Of a DNA stretch of 64,000 nt, positions 27,669 through 35,891 are shown one piece after another. The notes under the pieces were generated by a model that made no database searches, was not told the origin of the DNA, and saw nothing but the letters and a program-made list of their open reading frames with translations. Positions within the stretch are counted from its first letter, which is position 1. Each line of letters opens with the position of its first letter. Origin of the DNA: Mesorhizobium sophorae (GTDB taxonomy: Bacteria; Pseudomonadota; Alphaproteobacteria; Rhizobiales; Rhizobiaceae); the NCBI RefSeq assembly GCF_002270415.1, contig NZ_NNRI01000013.1, forward strand, positions 248,001 to 312,000, read 5' to 3'. The position numbers were made by a program, and so were the translations under genes.

Positions 27669-27843
27669 TCGGTAGCGTTTGCTTAACAATGACGCCGGAA
27701 ATACCGCCGCAACAACCGCCTGCATCCGGGCGTTTTAACGTTCGCTATGCCGTTCCCGGCTATACCAGCTTCAAGACGCCGAAACGCGGCGCGCAACGAG
27801 GCTCCGGTTTTCCGGATCATACGATGGCAGGGCAGGACGGGTT

Positions 27844-29277
27844 ATGGATGCGAGGTCGGACAGGAACGCAATACCATTTGCGGTCGATCTCGACGGCACG
27901 CTGATTGCTACCGACCTGTTGTGGGAAGGACTGTTCATCCTTCTCAAGAAGAACCCGCTCTATATCTTCCTCGTGCCTTTCTGGGCCGCCCGTGGGCCGG
28001 CCCGGTTGAAGCAGGCGATTGCCCAGCGCATCGACATCGATCCGGCATCGCTGCCCTATCGCGAGGCGTTACTCTGCCGCCTGCGGACCGAGCACGCCGA
28101 AGGCCGCAAGATCGTGCTGGCGACCGGCACGCCGCGCAAGTTCGCCGATGCCATCGCTGCCCATCTCGGCATTTTCGACCTGGTGCTGGCTACCGACGGT
28201 TTCGACAATCTCACCTCCGGCAGGAAGCGCGCCTCACTGATCGCGGCCTATGGCGACGGCGGCTTCGATTACGCCGGCAACAGCCGCCACGACCTCCAGG
28301 TCTTCGACGCCGCGCGCACGGCGATCGTCGTGGCGCCCGACCGTCATGCCGCGCGCTGGCAGGCAGCCCACGGCGCCGAAACGATGCCGACGCCCAAGCC
28401 GACACTGCGGACGGTCGTCAAGATGCTGCGCGTGCATCAGTGGCTCAAGAACTCGCTGATCGCGGTGCCAATGGTGCTGTCGCATGAATATTTCAACACC
28501 GCGATGATCTGGGAATGCCTGCTGGCGTTCGTCTCGTTCAGCGCGGTGGCGTCGGCCATCTACATCCTCAACGATTTCTTCGACCTCGCGCTCGACCGCA
28601 AGCATGCCACCAAGTGCAACCGGCCGTTCGCCAGCGGCGCGCTGTCGATCCCGTTCGGCCTTGGCGCGATCGCGGTGCTGCTGGCGATCGGCATCGCCAC
28701 CGGGTTGCTGTTGTCGCCCGAATTCCTGACCGTGCTTGGCGGCTACATGGTGGTCACGACAGCCTATTCGTTGTCGTTCAAGCGCATGCTGCTTGTCGAC
28801 GTGCTGACGCTTGCAGGCCTCTACACAATCCGCGTCCTGGCGGGTGCGGCCGCGACCGGTGTCGACGTCTCGTTCTGGCTGCTCGCCTTCTCGATCTTCT
28901 TCTTCCTGTCGCTGGCACTGGTGAAGCGCTTCGTCGAACTGCGCACCACAGCCATTCCGCCCGGCGAGCGCATTGCCGGCCGTGGCTATCGCACCGAAGA
29001 CCAGGAGATCGTCGCCCAGGCCGGAATGGCTTCGGCCTTCTCCTCGGCGCTGGTGCTGGCGCTCTACATGGACAGCGTCGCCGTGCGCGAGCTTTATCCG
29101 CATCCGTGGCTGATCTGGCCGCTGGCGCCAATCGTGCTTTATCTCACCATGCGCGTCTGGATCCTGGCGCGCCGCGACGAGATGCATGACGACCCGGTCG
29201 TCTTCATCATCCGCGACTGGCGCAGCCAGATCGTCGTGCTGATCGGCGCGGTAATGCTGGTCATCGGAGGCTGGTAA
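27844..29277 (+). CDS. HAD phosphatase-UbiA prenyltransferase fusion
   Basis: This 477-residue fusion has an N-terminal HAD hydrolase domain (residues 10-190) with motif I FAVDLDGTL (Asp15, Asp17) and LATGTPRKFADA. A C-terminal UbiA domain follows, with the first prenyl-diphosphate-binding motif NDFFDLALDRKH (Asn243, Asp247, Asp251) and eight or nine membrane helices. UbiA relatives in mycobacteria and Azorhizobium (NoeC) transfer phosphoribose to a polyprenyl phosphate, and the product is then dephosphorylated. The fusion could do both steps: making polyprenyl-phosphoribosyl phosphate and removing its 5-phosphate. The DprE1-like oxidase downstream supports this. Confidence 0.82.
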   Translation: MDARSDRNAIPFAVDLDGTLIATDLLWEGLFILLKKNPLYIFLVPFWAARGPARLKQAIAQRIDIDPASLPYREALLCRLRTEHAEGRKIVLATGTPRKFADAIAAHLGIFDLVLATDGFDNLTSGRKRASLIAAYGDGGFDYAGNSRHDLQVFDAARTAIVVAPDRHAARWQAAHGAETMPTPKPTLRTVVKMLRVHQWLKNSLIAVPMVLSHEYFNTAMIWECLLAFVSFSAVASAIYILNDFFDLALDRKHATKCNRPFASGALSIPFGLGAIAVLLAIGIATGLLLSPEFLTVLGGYMVVTTAYSLSFKRMLLVDVLTLAGLYTIRVLAGAAATGVDVSFWLLAFSIFFFLSLALVKRFVELRTTAIPPGERIAGRGYRTEDQEIVAQAGMASAFSSALVLALYMDSVAVRELYPHPWLIWPLAPIVLYLTMRVWILARRDEMHDDPVVFIIRDWRSQIVVLIGAVMLVIGGW

Positions 29278-29280
29278 AGG

Positions 29281-30630
29281 ATGGCCGACCGCTTCCAGAG
29301 CTTTGGCCTTGCCACGCCGCCGGCACCACGCGCGATCGGTGCCGACGATGGCATTGCGCTGCTGAAGGGCGGCCAGGCCAAGCCGGCGTCGCTGCTCGCC
29401 TATGGCAACGGCCGTTCCTACGGCGATTCCTGCCAGAACGAGGCCGGCACGGTCGTCGACATGCGGTCTTTGAACAGCATCCGCGCCTTCAATGCCGAGA
29501 CAGGCCTTCTTGAAGCCGATGCCGGCGTGCTGTTATCCGACATCATCGCAAACGCTGCCCCTTACGGCTTCTTCCCGGCGGTTGTTCCAGGCACCCAATT
29601 CGTCACGCTCGGCGGCGCCATCGCCAATGATGTGCATGGCAAGAACCATCATCGGCGCGGCACTTTCGGCTGCCATGTCGAGGCCTTGACGCTGCTCAGG
29701 TCCGACGGAAAGACCCGTCGCTGTTCGGCGACCGACAATGCGCGGCTGTTTCGGGCGACGATCGGCGGAATGGGGCTGACCGGCCTCATCCTGTCGGCCT
29801 CGATCCGGCTGATGCGAGTGCCTTCGCTCGACATCGTCGAGACGGCGACGCCGTTTCGCGATCTCGGCGAATTTTTCGGTTTGGCCGAAGCGGCCGACCA
29901 GGCCAATGAGTACGCGGTCGCCTGGATCGACCAACTGGCCGGTGGCCGCAACAGTGGTCGCGGCCTGCTGTTTACCGGCAATCACGCCGAGCACGGCTCG
30001 CATGCCGCCGCGCGCGCCGGCGGCACGCTATCGGTGCCGGTCCAGCCGCCTTTCAATGTCCTTAACCGGCCGTTCCTGACCGCCTTCAATGGCGCATACA
30101 GGTGGAAGAAGGGCCGGTCCGCGGCGCCGCGCCAGGTCGGATACCAGGGCTTCTTCTTTCCGCTTGATGGCGTGCGCGACTGGAACCGGCTTTACGGACC
30201 GAAAGGGCTTTTCCAGCACCAGAGCGTGGTCCCTGAAGAGACGGCGCACGAGGCGGTGCCGGCGCTGCTGGCGGCTGCAAGGCTGGCCGGGCAGGGTTCG
30301 TTCCTCACCGTGCTGAAGCGGTTCGGCTCGATCCGCTCGCCAGCGCTGCTGTCGTTCCCGCGTCCCGGCTATACGATGACGCTGGATTTCCCCAACAGAG
30401 GGGCGGCAACGCTTGCGCTGCTAAGGCAACTCGACCGCATCACCGTCGAGGCCGGCGGCGCGGTCAACCCCTATAAGGATGCCCGCATGGGCGCCGACAT
30501 CTTCGCTTCGTCCTTTCCCGAATGGCAGCGGCTGGAGGCGTTGCGCGATCCCGCCTTCATGTCGTCATTCTGGGCTCGGACGGCAAGGAAACTCGATGCG
30601 CGACGCGGCACGGTCGAGGCGGCGGAATAG
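29281..30630 (+). CDS. FAD-binding oxidoreductase, DprE1-like
   Basis: This 449-residue oxidase starts three bases after the UbiA stop. Its PCMH domain has AYGNGRSYGDSCQNEAGTVVDM at about residues 40-61, and it carries NDVHGKNHHRRGTFGCHVE near 120, closely resembling DprE1. DprE1 oxidises decaprenylphosphoryl ribose at C2 to the keto form, which DprE2 reduces to arabinose. The C-terminal ALO-like domain with NPYKDARMG is present. A dedicated DprE2 is not obvious, and the epimerase at 31178 is the best local candidate. Confidence 0.85.
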   Translation: MADRFQSFGLATPPAPRAIGADDGIALLKGGQAKPASLLAYGNGRSYGDSCQNEAGTVVDMRSLNSIRAFNAETGLLEADAGVLLSDIIANAAPYGFFPAVVPGTQFVTLGGAIANDVHGKNHHRRGTFGCHVEALTLLRSDGKTRRCSATDNARLFRATIGGMGLTGLILSASIRLMRVPSLDIVETATPFRDLGEFFGLAEAADQANEYAVAWIDQLAGGRNSGRGLLFTGNHAEHGSHAAARAGGTLSVPVQPPFNVLNRPFLTAFNGAYRWKKGRSAAPRQVGYQGFFFPLDGVRDWNRLYGPKGLFQHQSVVPEETAHEAVPALLAAARLAGQGSFLTVLKRFGSIRSPALLSFPRPGYTMTLDFPNRGAATLALLRQLDRITVEAGGAVNPYKDARMGADIFASSFPEWQRLEALRDPAFMSSFWARTARKLDARRGTVEAAE

Positions 30631-30749
30631 ACTTGAGTAATTCTTGGTTATCGAATCATTAAATTGACGATTCACTCAAAACATTCTCGTGGCTTCACGA
30701 AATGTTTGCGGGTTTGTAATAGGAAGCGTGAAGGGGTGGTTGGGAACAC

Positions 30750-31181
30750 ATGAAATACATCGTCTTCATTCTCTTTACGGTCATGACCAATGCCGCTGCG
30801 CAGCTGATGCTGAAGCAAGGCATGATGTCGCTCGGGCCGATCTCGTTCGAGGGCGTCAATCCCCTGGTCAAGCTGTTGCAGATCGTCTTCAGCCCCTGGG
30901 TGTTCCTGGGCCTGTGCACCTTCGTCATCTCGATGGCCTCGCACCTCTATGTGCTGTCCAAGGTCGAGCTTTCCTTCGCCTATCCGTTCCTCAGCCTCGC
31001 CTATGTCGCCGTCGCCATCTTCGCGTATTTCGTCTTCCGCGAGGATCTCAATGGCTGGCGCATCGCCGGCATCGCCTGCATCTGCGTCGGCACGGTGCTG
31101 ATCGCGCAAAGCGGGCGCGGGCATGAGGCGCAAACGGCTTCGCTTTCTTCCGACAAGATTCACAGCGAGACTATCCAATGA
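30750..31181 (+). CDS. SMR/EamA-like small membrane protein
   Basis: This 143-residue protein has four membrane helices in the SMR/EamA pattern (TNAAAQLMLKQGMMSLGP in helix 1, YPFLSLAYVAVAIFAYFVFRE in helix 3). It most resembles ArnE/ArnF-type flippase subunits that move undecaprenyl-phosphate-linked aminoarabinose across the inner membrane. The C-terminal 20 residues are hydrophilic. It sits between the lipid-linked pentose genes and the epimerase gene, and overlaps the latter by four bases. A role in flipping a polyprenyl-phosphate sugar is likely; a generic drug exporter is the alternative. Confidence 0.75.
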   Translation: MKYIVFILFTVMTNAAAQLMLKQGMMSLGPISFEGVNPLVKLLQIVFSPWVFLGLCTFVISMASHLYVLSKVELSFAYPFLSLAYVAVAIFAYFVFREDLNGWRIAGIACICVGTVLIAQSGRGHEAQTASLSSDKIHSETIQ

Positions 31182-32185
31182 GACATGTGATTTTCGGTGG
31201 CGACGGTTTCGTCGGTCGCCATCTTGCCCCGAAGCTTGTCGCCGATGGTGAAGAGGTTGTCGTCGCCGACATCGTCAGGAGCGACCTGCCGCATTACCGC
31301 AATGTCCGCTTTATCAAGTGCGATGTCACCGATCCGGCCTCGGTCGCCGCGGTTGGGCTGAAGGCCGACGACATGGTCTACAATTTGTCGGCCAAGATGC
31401 TGTCGCCGATCCAGGTTCGCGCCAAGCGGCATGATTTCTTCTTCCCGGTCAATTTCCATGGCACCGAGCACATCATGCAGGCGATGGACAAGGCCGGCGC
31501 AGCCAAGCTCGTCCACTACACGACCGACATGATCTATGGCCACACGGTCACCCAGCCGATGACGGAGGAGCATCCGGTCGCGCCGCTTGGCGAATATGGC
31601 TGGTCGAAACAGAGGACCGAGGAACTGGCCGCCGAATGGCGCAAGCGTGGCATGTCGATCTCGCTGTTCCGCCCGCGCCTGATCATCGGCCCCGGCCGTC
31701 TCGGCATTCTGGAAAAACTGTTCAAGCTGATCGACTGGAGCTTTCCGGTGCCGATGATCGGTTCGGGCAGAAACCCCTATCAGTTCATCTCGGTGTTCGA
31801 CTGCGCCGAGGCGGCGCGCGCCGCCTGGAAGGCCGGGGTGCCTGATGAGGCCTATAATCTGGGCTCGCTCAACCCGCCGCCGGTGAAGAAACTGCTCGGC
31901 GACCTGATCAGACATGCCGGTTCGAAATCGATCCTGATCCCGACGCCGGGTTGGGCGGTCAAGCGCACGCTCGACCTGCTCGACCTGATGAACATGCCGA
32001 TCATGGATCCGGAGCAATATCTGATCGCCGACGAAGAGTGCGTGCTCGATGTCTCCAAGGCGGAACGCCAGCTCGGCTGGGTGCCGCAATATCGCGATGA
32101 GGACATGCTGATCGCCGCCTACAGCGAGTACCGCGCCAAGAAGGCCGGTCACGCTGTCGCCACCAAACATGTGCCGGCCGAATAG
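31178..32185 (+). CDS. NAD-dependent epimerase/dehydratase (extended SDR)
   Basis: This 335-residue extended SDR has the nucleotide motif GGDGFVGRHLAP at the N-terminus and the catalytic YGWSKQRTEEL (YxxxK), with a Thr in YTTDMIYG. The family works on nucleotide sugars or lipid-linked sugars. It overlaps the SMR-like gene (ATGA). In this cluster it could complete the C2 inversion begun by the DprE1-like oxidase, though mycobacterial DprE2 is a classical SDR. It may instead modify another sugar. Confidence 0.82.
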   Translation: MRHVIFGGDGFVGRHLAPKLVADGEEVVVADIVRSDLPHYRNVRFIKCDVTDPASVAAVGLKADDMVYNLSAKMLSPIQVRAKRHDFFFPVNFHGTEHIMQAMDKAGAAKLVHYTTDMIYGHTVTQPMTEEHPVAPLGEYGWSKQRTEELAAEWRKRGMSISLFRPRLIIGPGRLGILEKLFKLIDWSFPVPMIGSGRNPYQFISVFDCAEAARAAWKAGVPDEAYNLGSLNPPPVKKLLGDLIRHAGSKSILIPTPGWAVKRTLDLLDLMNMPIMDPEQYLIADEECVLDVSKAERQLGWVPQYRDEDMLIAAYSEYRAKKAGHAVATKHVPAE

Positions 32186-32247
32186 CGGCTCGCAAAACAG
32201 TTTTCGTTGCGCACGATCCCGGTCATGCGCGCAGACAGGAGATTGAA

Positions 32248-33720
32248 ATGACCGTCATGGCCAAGCCCGAACAGACGAGCGCGCGCACCATGGTCAGCGC
32301 GCCGGCGCTGTCGCCCGCCACGATCGCCAAGCCCGACCTGATCAGCGTCGAGCAGGCCAAGGCGATGGACGTCGCTGTGATGACCGACCTGTTCAAGGCG
32401 CATCTCAATCCCGGCCAGCTGCATTTCATGAAGCTGCTCGGCTTCCACAAGATCAAGATCGAGCGCGCCGAGGGCATGTTCTACATCGACCAGAACGGCC
32501 GCAAGATCCTCGATTTCTTCGGCGGCTTTGGTTCGCTGGCCTTTGGCCACAACCATCCGCGTATTCTGGAAGCGCGGAAAAAATTCCAGGAGGAGAAGCG
32601 CCAGGAGATCGCCATCGCCTTCATGTCGCAGTATGCGGCGGCCCTGGCGCACAACATCGCCAAATGCTCACCGGGCGATCTCGACATGGTGTTCCTGGGC
32701 TCGTCAGGCTCAGAGGCGATGGAAGCGGCGGTCAAGCTCGCCGAGCGCGCCGCAGGCCCGAAGCGGCCAAAAATCGCCTATGCCGAGAATTCCTTTCACG
32801 GCAAGACCAAGGGCGTGCTGGGCATCACCGACGGCCAGCTTTATCGCGCCGACTTCAAGATGGCGGAGAATACGGTCCGCATCCCCTTTGCCGACATTGA
32901 AGCGGTCGAGCGCCTGTTCCGCTCCGACCCGGAGGTCGGCGTCATCGTGCTCGAAACCATCCAGGGCGGCGGCGGCATCATCCAGGCTCCCGCCGAATAC
33001 TGGCAGAAGCTGCGCGCGTTGTGCGACCAATATGGGGTGCTGTGGGTCGCCGACGAAGTGCAGTGCGGCTATGGCCGCTCGGGCCGCTTCTATGCCTTCG
33101 AGCATTACGGCGTGGTTCCTGACGTGACGGCGCTGGCCAAGTCGCTTGGTGCCGGCAAGGCGGCGGTTGGCGCGATGATTGCCCGGCGCGAGGTCTACAT
33201 GAAGGCCTATGGCACGCCGAAGACGGCGATGATCCATGCTATGGCGACCTTCGGCGGCATGGGCGAGGCCTGCGTCACCTCGATCGAGGGGCTCAACGTG
33301 CTCTATGACGAGGGGCTGATCGACAACGCTGCGGTCACCGGCGATTACCTGCTGCAGCGGCTGCAGGCGCTTAAGGACAAATATCCCAAGATCATCAAGG
33401 ACGTCCGCGGCAAGGGCTTCATGGTCGGCCTGGAGTTCCACGACTTCTCGCAGACCTTGCCGATGGTGCTGCGGCCGATCGTCAGCGTGCTCGACGACAA
33501 GCTGAAAGGCTCGCTGTCGGGCTTCATCGGCGCGCTCTTGCTGCGTGACTACGATGTGCTCGTCGCCTTCACCGAATACAATCGCAACGTCATCCGGCTC
33601 GAGCCGCCGCTGATCTGCCAGCGCGAGCATGTCGACCGTTTCGTCGATGCCTTCGACAGCCTGCTGTCGCGCGGCATCGTGTCGATCGTCAAGGATTTCG
33701 TCAAAAGCCAAGTCCGGTAA
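32248..33720 (+). CDS. Class III PLP-dependent aminotransferase
   Basis: This 490-residue fold-type I aminotransferase has the glycine-rich phosphate-binding LGSSGSEAMEAAVKLA, the cofactor-binding VLWVADEVQCGYGRSGRFYAF and the PLP lysine in ALAKSLGAG (Lys298). The closest functional groups are ornithine, 4-aminobutyrate and HpnO-type (aminohopanoid) transaminases. An N-terminal extension of about 50 residues precedes the domain. It sits in the envelope cluster and probably adds an amino group to the sugar or lipid product. It is not paired with hopanoid genes here. Confidence 0.84.
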   Translation: MTVMAKPEQTSARTMVSAPALSPATIAKPDLISVEQAKAMDVAVMTDLFKAHLNPGQLHFMKLLGFHKIKIERAEGMFYIDQNGRKILDFFGGFGSLAFGHNHPRILEARKKFQEEKRQEIAIAFMSQYAAALAHNIAKCSPGDLDMVFLGSSGSEAMEAAVKLAERAAGPKRPKIAYAENSFHGKTKGVLGITDGQLYRADFKMAENTVRIPFADIEAVERLFRSDPEVGVIVLETIQGGGGIIQAPAEYWQKLRALCDQYGVLWVADEVQCGYGRSGRFYAFEHYGVVPDVTALAKSLGAGKAAVGAMIARREVYMKAYGTPKTAMIHAMATFGGMGEACVTSIEGLNVLYDEGLIDNAAVTGDYLLQRLQALKDKYPKIIKDVRGKGFMVGLEFHDFSQTLPMVLRPIVSVLDDKLKGSLSGFIGALLLRDYDVLVAFTEYNRNVIRLEPPLICQREHVDRFVDAFDSLLSRGIVSIVKDFVKSQVR

Positions 33721-33743
33721 AGCGAAGGTCGCTGGGCAAAATC

Positions 33744-34976
33744 ATGCTGACCAAGTCTCCCGCTGAGAAAAACCGACTCGACCGGCTCACCGAGGCCGGC
33801 CTGACGTGGGGCGAGGGGACCTATGCGCGGTTGGCCGCACCTATCGGCGCGGCGGCTTTCGCGCTCTACATCCTACTGACGGCGTTCACGGCATGGGTGA
33901 TGCCGGACGCCAACTGGGACATGCTGCCCTATCTCGCCATCGCCGAGGAAGGCACCTATCCCGATGCGCAGGCGCTGCACGACTATGCCTACAGCACCAT
34001 CAAGGCCGGCGTGTCGGCGGGCGACTACAAGACGCTGACCGACGATGGCGGCGGCTTCCGCAGCCATATGGCGGAGAATGCCGCCGACTTCCATTCGCTG
34101 CTCGGCATGTATCGGATCAAGTTCCTCTATGCCGAGATCCTGTCGACGATGAGTTCGGCGATGTCGCCGGTGGAGGCTATGCGGCTGGTCTCGGTGTTGT
34201 CCGTGCTGTTGTTCGGCGCGATCGCGCTGCTCTGGCTGCGCTCGGAGCATGCACTGGCGCTGGCGCCTGTGGTCGGCGCGGTGCTGATCATGGCCGACTT
34301 CGGCGGCGCGGCGCGTGCCTCGACGCCTGACCTGTTGTGCTCGGCGCTGTTCCTCGGCGGGCTTTACGCCTATGTCCGCGGCCGCGAGGCGGCAACGGCG
34401 ATCCTGCTCTTCCTCGCCTTCATGGCGCGGCCGGACAATATTGTTTTCCTTGCCATTTTCGCTGTGTTGCTGGTCGTTTTCCGGCAGAAGGCATGGGGCG
34501 CGCTGGCCGGCTTCGCCGTGTCCTTCGTCGCCTATTTCGCCATTACGCACTGGGCCCATCACCCCGGCTGGTGGCCACATCTGTGGTTCTCCAGCATCCA
34601 GCAGCACTACAATATGGACGGGTTCGAGCCGCCATTTTCGATCGCGGCTTATCTGCGGGCGTTCGCCACGTCGCTGCTGCGTGCCGTCAGCCTCAACAGC
34701 TGGGTCGGCGTCTCGGTGCTGGCTTTGGCCGGCTGGTACACGGCCGGCCGCGCCGGCTTCCGCCTCGAGCGTCGCGCCGGCATACTGTTTGCGGCGCTGG
34801 TGCTCGGTGTGCTGGCGAAATTCGCCGTGTTCCCGATCCACGACACTCGCATCTATTTCCCCAATCTGATCCCGCCGTTCCTGCTGCTGGCGACGCCGCT
34901 GATGGCGCTGTGGGCAACAGTGGCCCGTGGCCAGCATCGCGCCGCCCTGCACGTCTTTCCCGGAGACAAGTCATGA
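33744..34976 (+). CDS. Polytopic membrane protein, possible GT-C glycosyltransferase
   Basis: This 410-residue protein has about ten hydrophobic helices. The first external loop, after helix 1, is acidic (MPDANWDMLPYLAIAEEG), the position where GT-C enzymes hold their catalytic Asp/Glu, and it is followed by a loop of about 100 residues. GT-C enzymes use polyprenyl-phosphate sugars on the outer face of the inner membrane. The gene sits after the SMR-like, epimerase and aminotransferase genes and overlaps the FkbM gene (ATGA). The identification as a glycosyltransferase is inference from topology and context. Confidence 0.6.
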   Translation: MLTKSPAEKNRLDRLTEAGLTWGEGTYARLAAPIGAAAFALYILLTAFTAWVMPDANWDMLPYLAIAEEGTYPDAQALHDYAYSTIKAGVSAGDYKTLTDDGGGFRSHMAENAADFHSLLGMYRIKFLYAEILSTMSSAMSPVEAMRLVSVLSVLLFGAIALLWLRSEHALALAPVVGAVLIMADFGGAARASTPDLLCSALFLGGLYAYVRGREAATAILLFLAFMARPDNIVFLAIFAVLLVVFRQKAWGALAGFAVSFVAYFAITHWAHHPGWWPHLWFSSIQQHYNMDGFEPPFSIAAYLRAFATSLLRAVSLNSWVGVSVLALAGWYTAGRAGFRLERRAGILFAALVLGVLAKFAVFPIHDTRIYFPNLIPPFLLLATPLMALWATVARGQHRAALHVFPGDKS

Positions 34977-35731
34977 GTTCCGTATCCAGCCTGGCGCGCG
35001 TCGCCCTGTCGCTCGGTCTTCCCAGTGGGCTTCTCGATCGCGGGCCGTCGCTGCGTGGCACAAAATTCCTGGCCAAGGCGGCGCTGAAGGCGCGCTTCGG
35101 CGGATCAGGGCGCCCGTTCCAGATGGTCAATGTCGGCGCCTGCGACGGCGCGTTGTTCGATGACGTCACGCCGTGGCTGCACCGCATAGCTGGTGCCCGC
35201 GCCATGCTGGTCGAGCCGATCCCGTACAATCAGAAGCGGTTGCGCGCCAACTATCCCGACACGAGCCGGTTCATCATCGAGCCGGTGGCTGTCACCAAGA
35301 CGAAGGGCACGATCACCGTCCACACCTTCGATGCCGCCGCACTCGAGGCCGGCACGTTGCCGATCGAGTTCATCGGCTGCTCGTCGGTGACCGACACCAA
35401 TCTGATGTCGGGCAAGAATGCCTGGGGCGAGGCCGATGCCAACTTCAACAAGTTTGCGCCGCATCTGAGAGATATCGAGGTGCCGTCGGAAACGCTGCAG
35501 ACCCTGCTCGACCGCAACGGTATCAGCTATATCGATGCCTTCCTCGTCGATTGCGAGGGCGCCGACTGGGTCGTCTTCGAACAACTCGACCTCAAGCGCT
35601 ATCGCCCAGGCATGATCAAGGTTGAGGTCGGCGCGCTGCCGGCCGCCGAGATCGGCCAGGTCGTGGTCAAGCTGAAGACGTCAGGCTATCAGGTCGGCTT
35701 CCAGGCCGAGGATGTGTGGGCCTTCGCCTAA
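34973..35731 (+). CDS. FkbM family methyltransferase
   Basis: This 252-residue protein has the SAM-binding FQMVNVGACDGALFDDVTPW at about residues 43-62 and the FkbM hallmark FLVDCEGADWVVFEQLDLKR near 190-209. FkbM enzymes O-methylate sugars and glycolipids. The ATG at 34973 overlaps the preceding stop and has GGAG upstream. It ends the envelope cluster and suggests that the final product is a methylated glycan or glycolipid. O-methylation of surface sugars is common in rhizobia. Confidence 0.83.
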   Translation: MSSVSSLARVALSLGLPSGLLDRGPSLRGTKFLAKAALKARFGGSGRPFQMVNVGACDGALFDDVTPWLHRIAGARAMLVEPIPYNQKRLRANYPDTSRFIIEPVAVTKTKGTITVHTFDAAALEAGTLPIEFIGCSSVTDTNLMSGKNAWGEADANFNKFAPHLRDIEVPSETLQTLLDRNGISYIDAFLVDCEGADWVVFEQLDLKRYRPGMIKVEVGALPAAEIGQVVVKLKTSGYQVGFQAEDVWAFA

Positions 35732-35815
35732 GTTGGCCTCCTTCGGCTGAAAAAGAACCGGCCGATGCTTCCCACGTGGACCATTCGGTCGTCTGGTCGC
35801 TCGGCTTTTTGCCAA

Positions 35816-35824
35816 TGTCGCAAA
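35816..35824 (-). promoter_or_regulatory. TTTGCGACA motif before a DAO-GcvT gene
   Basis: TGTCGCAAA on the plus strand lies about 68 bp upstream of the gene at 35892. It matches the arms of the perfect inverted repeat at 43721-43742 before the GlxA-like regulator. A single half-site, so the assignment is tentative. Confidence 0.4.
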
Positions 35825-35891
35825 CAGGCTTCATCAGTGCCACCGCTCCGCCCTATAGTCCGCCCGCTTTATCACTTTGGAGTCGCGGGCA

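Noticed and set aside
27666..27843. Possible small gene before the HAD-UbiA fusion
   Set aside because: No ribosome site and no protein-like pattern; it is taken as promoter region.
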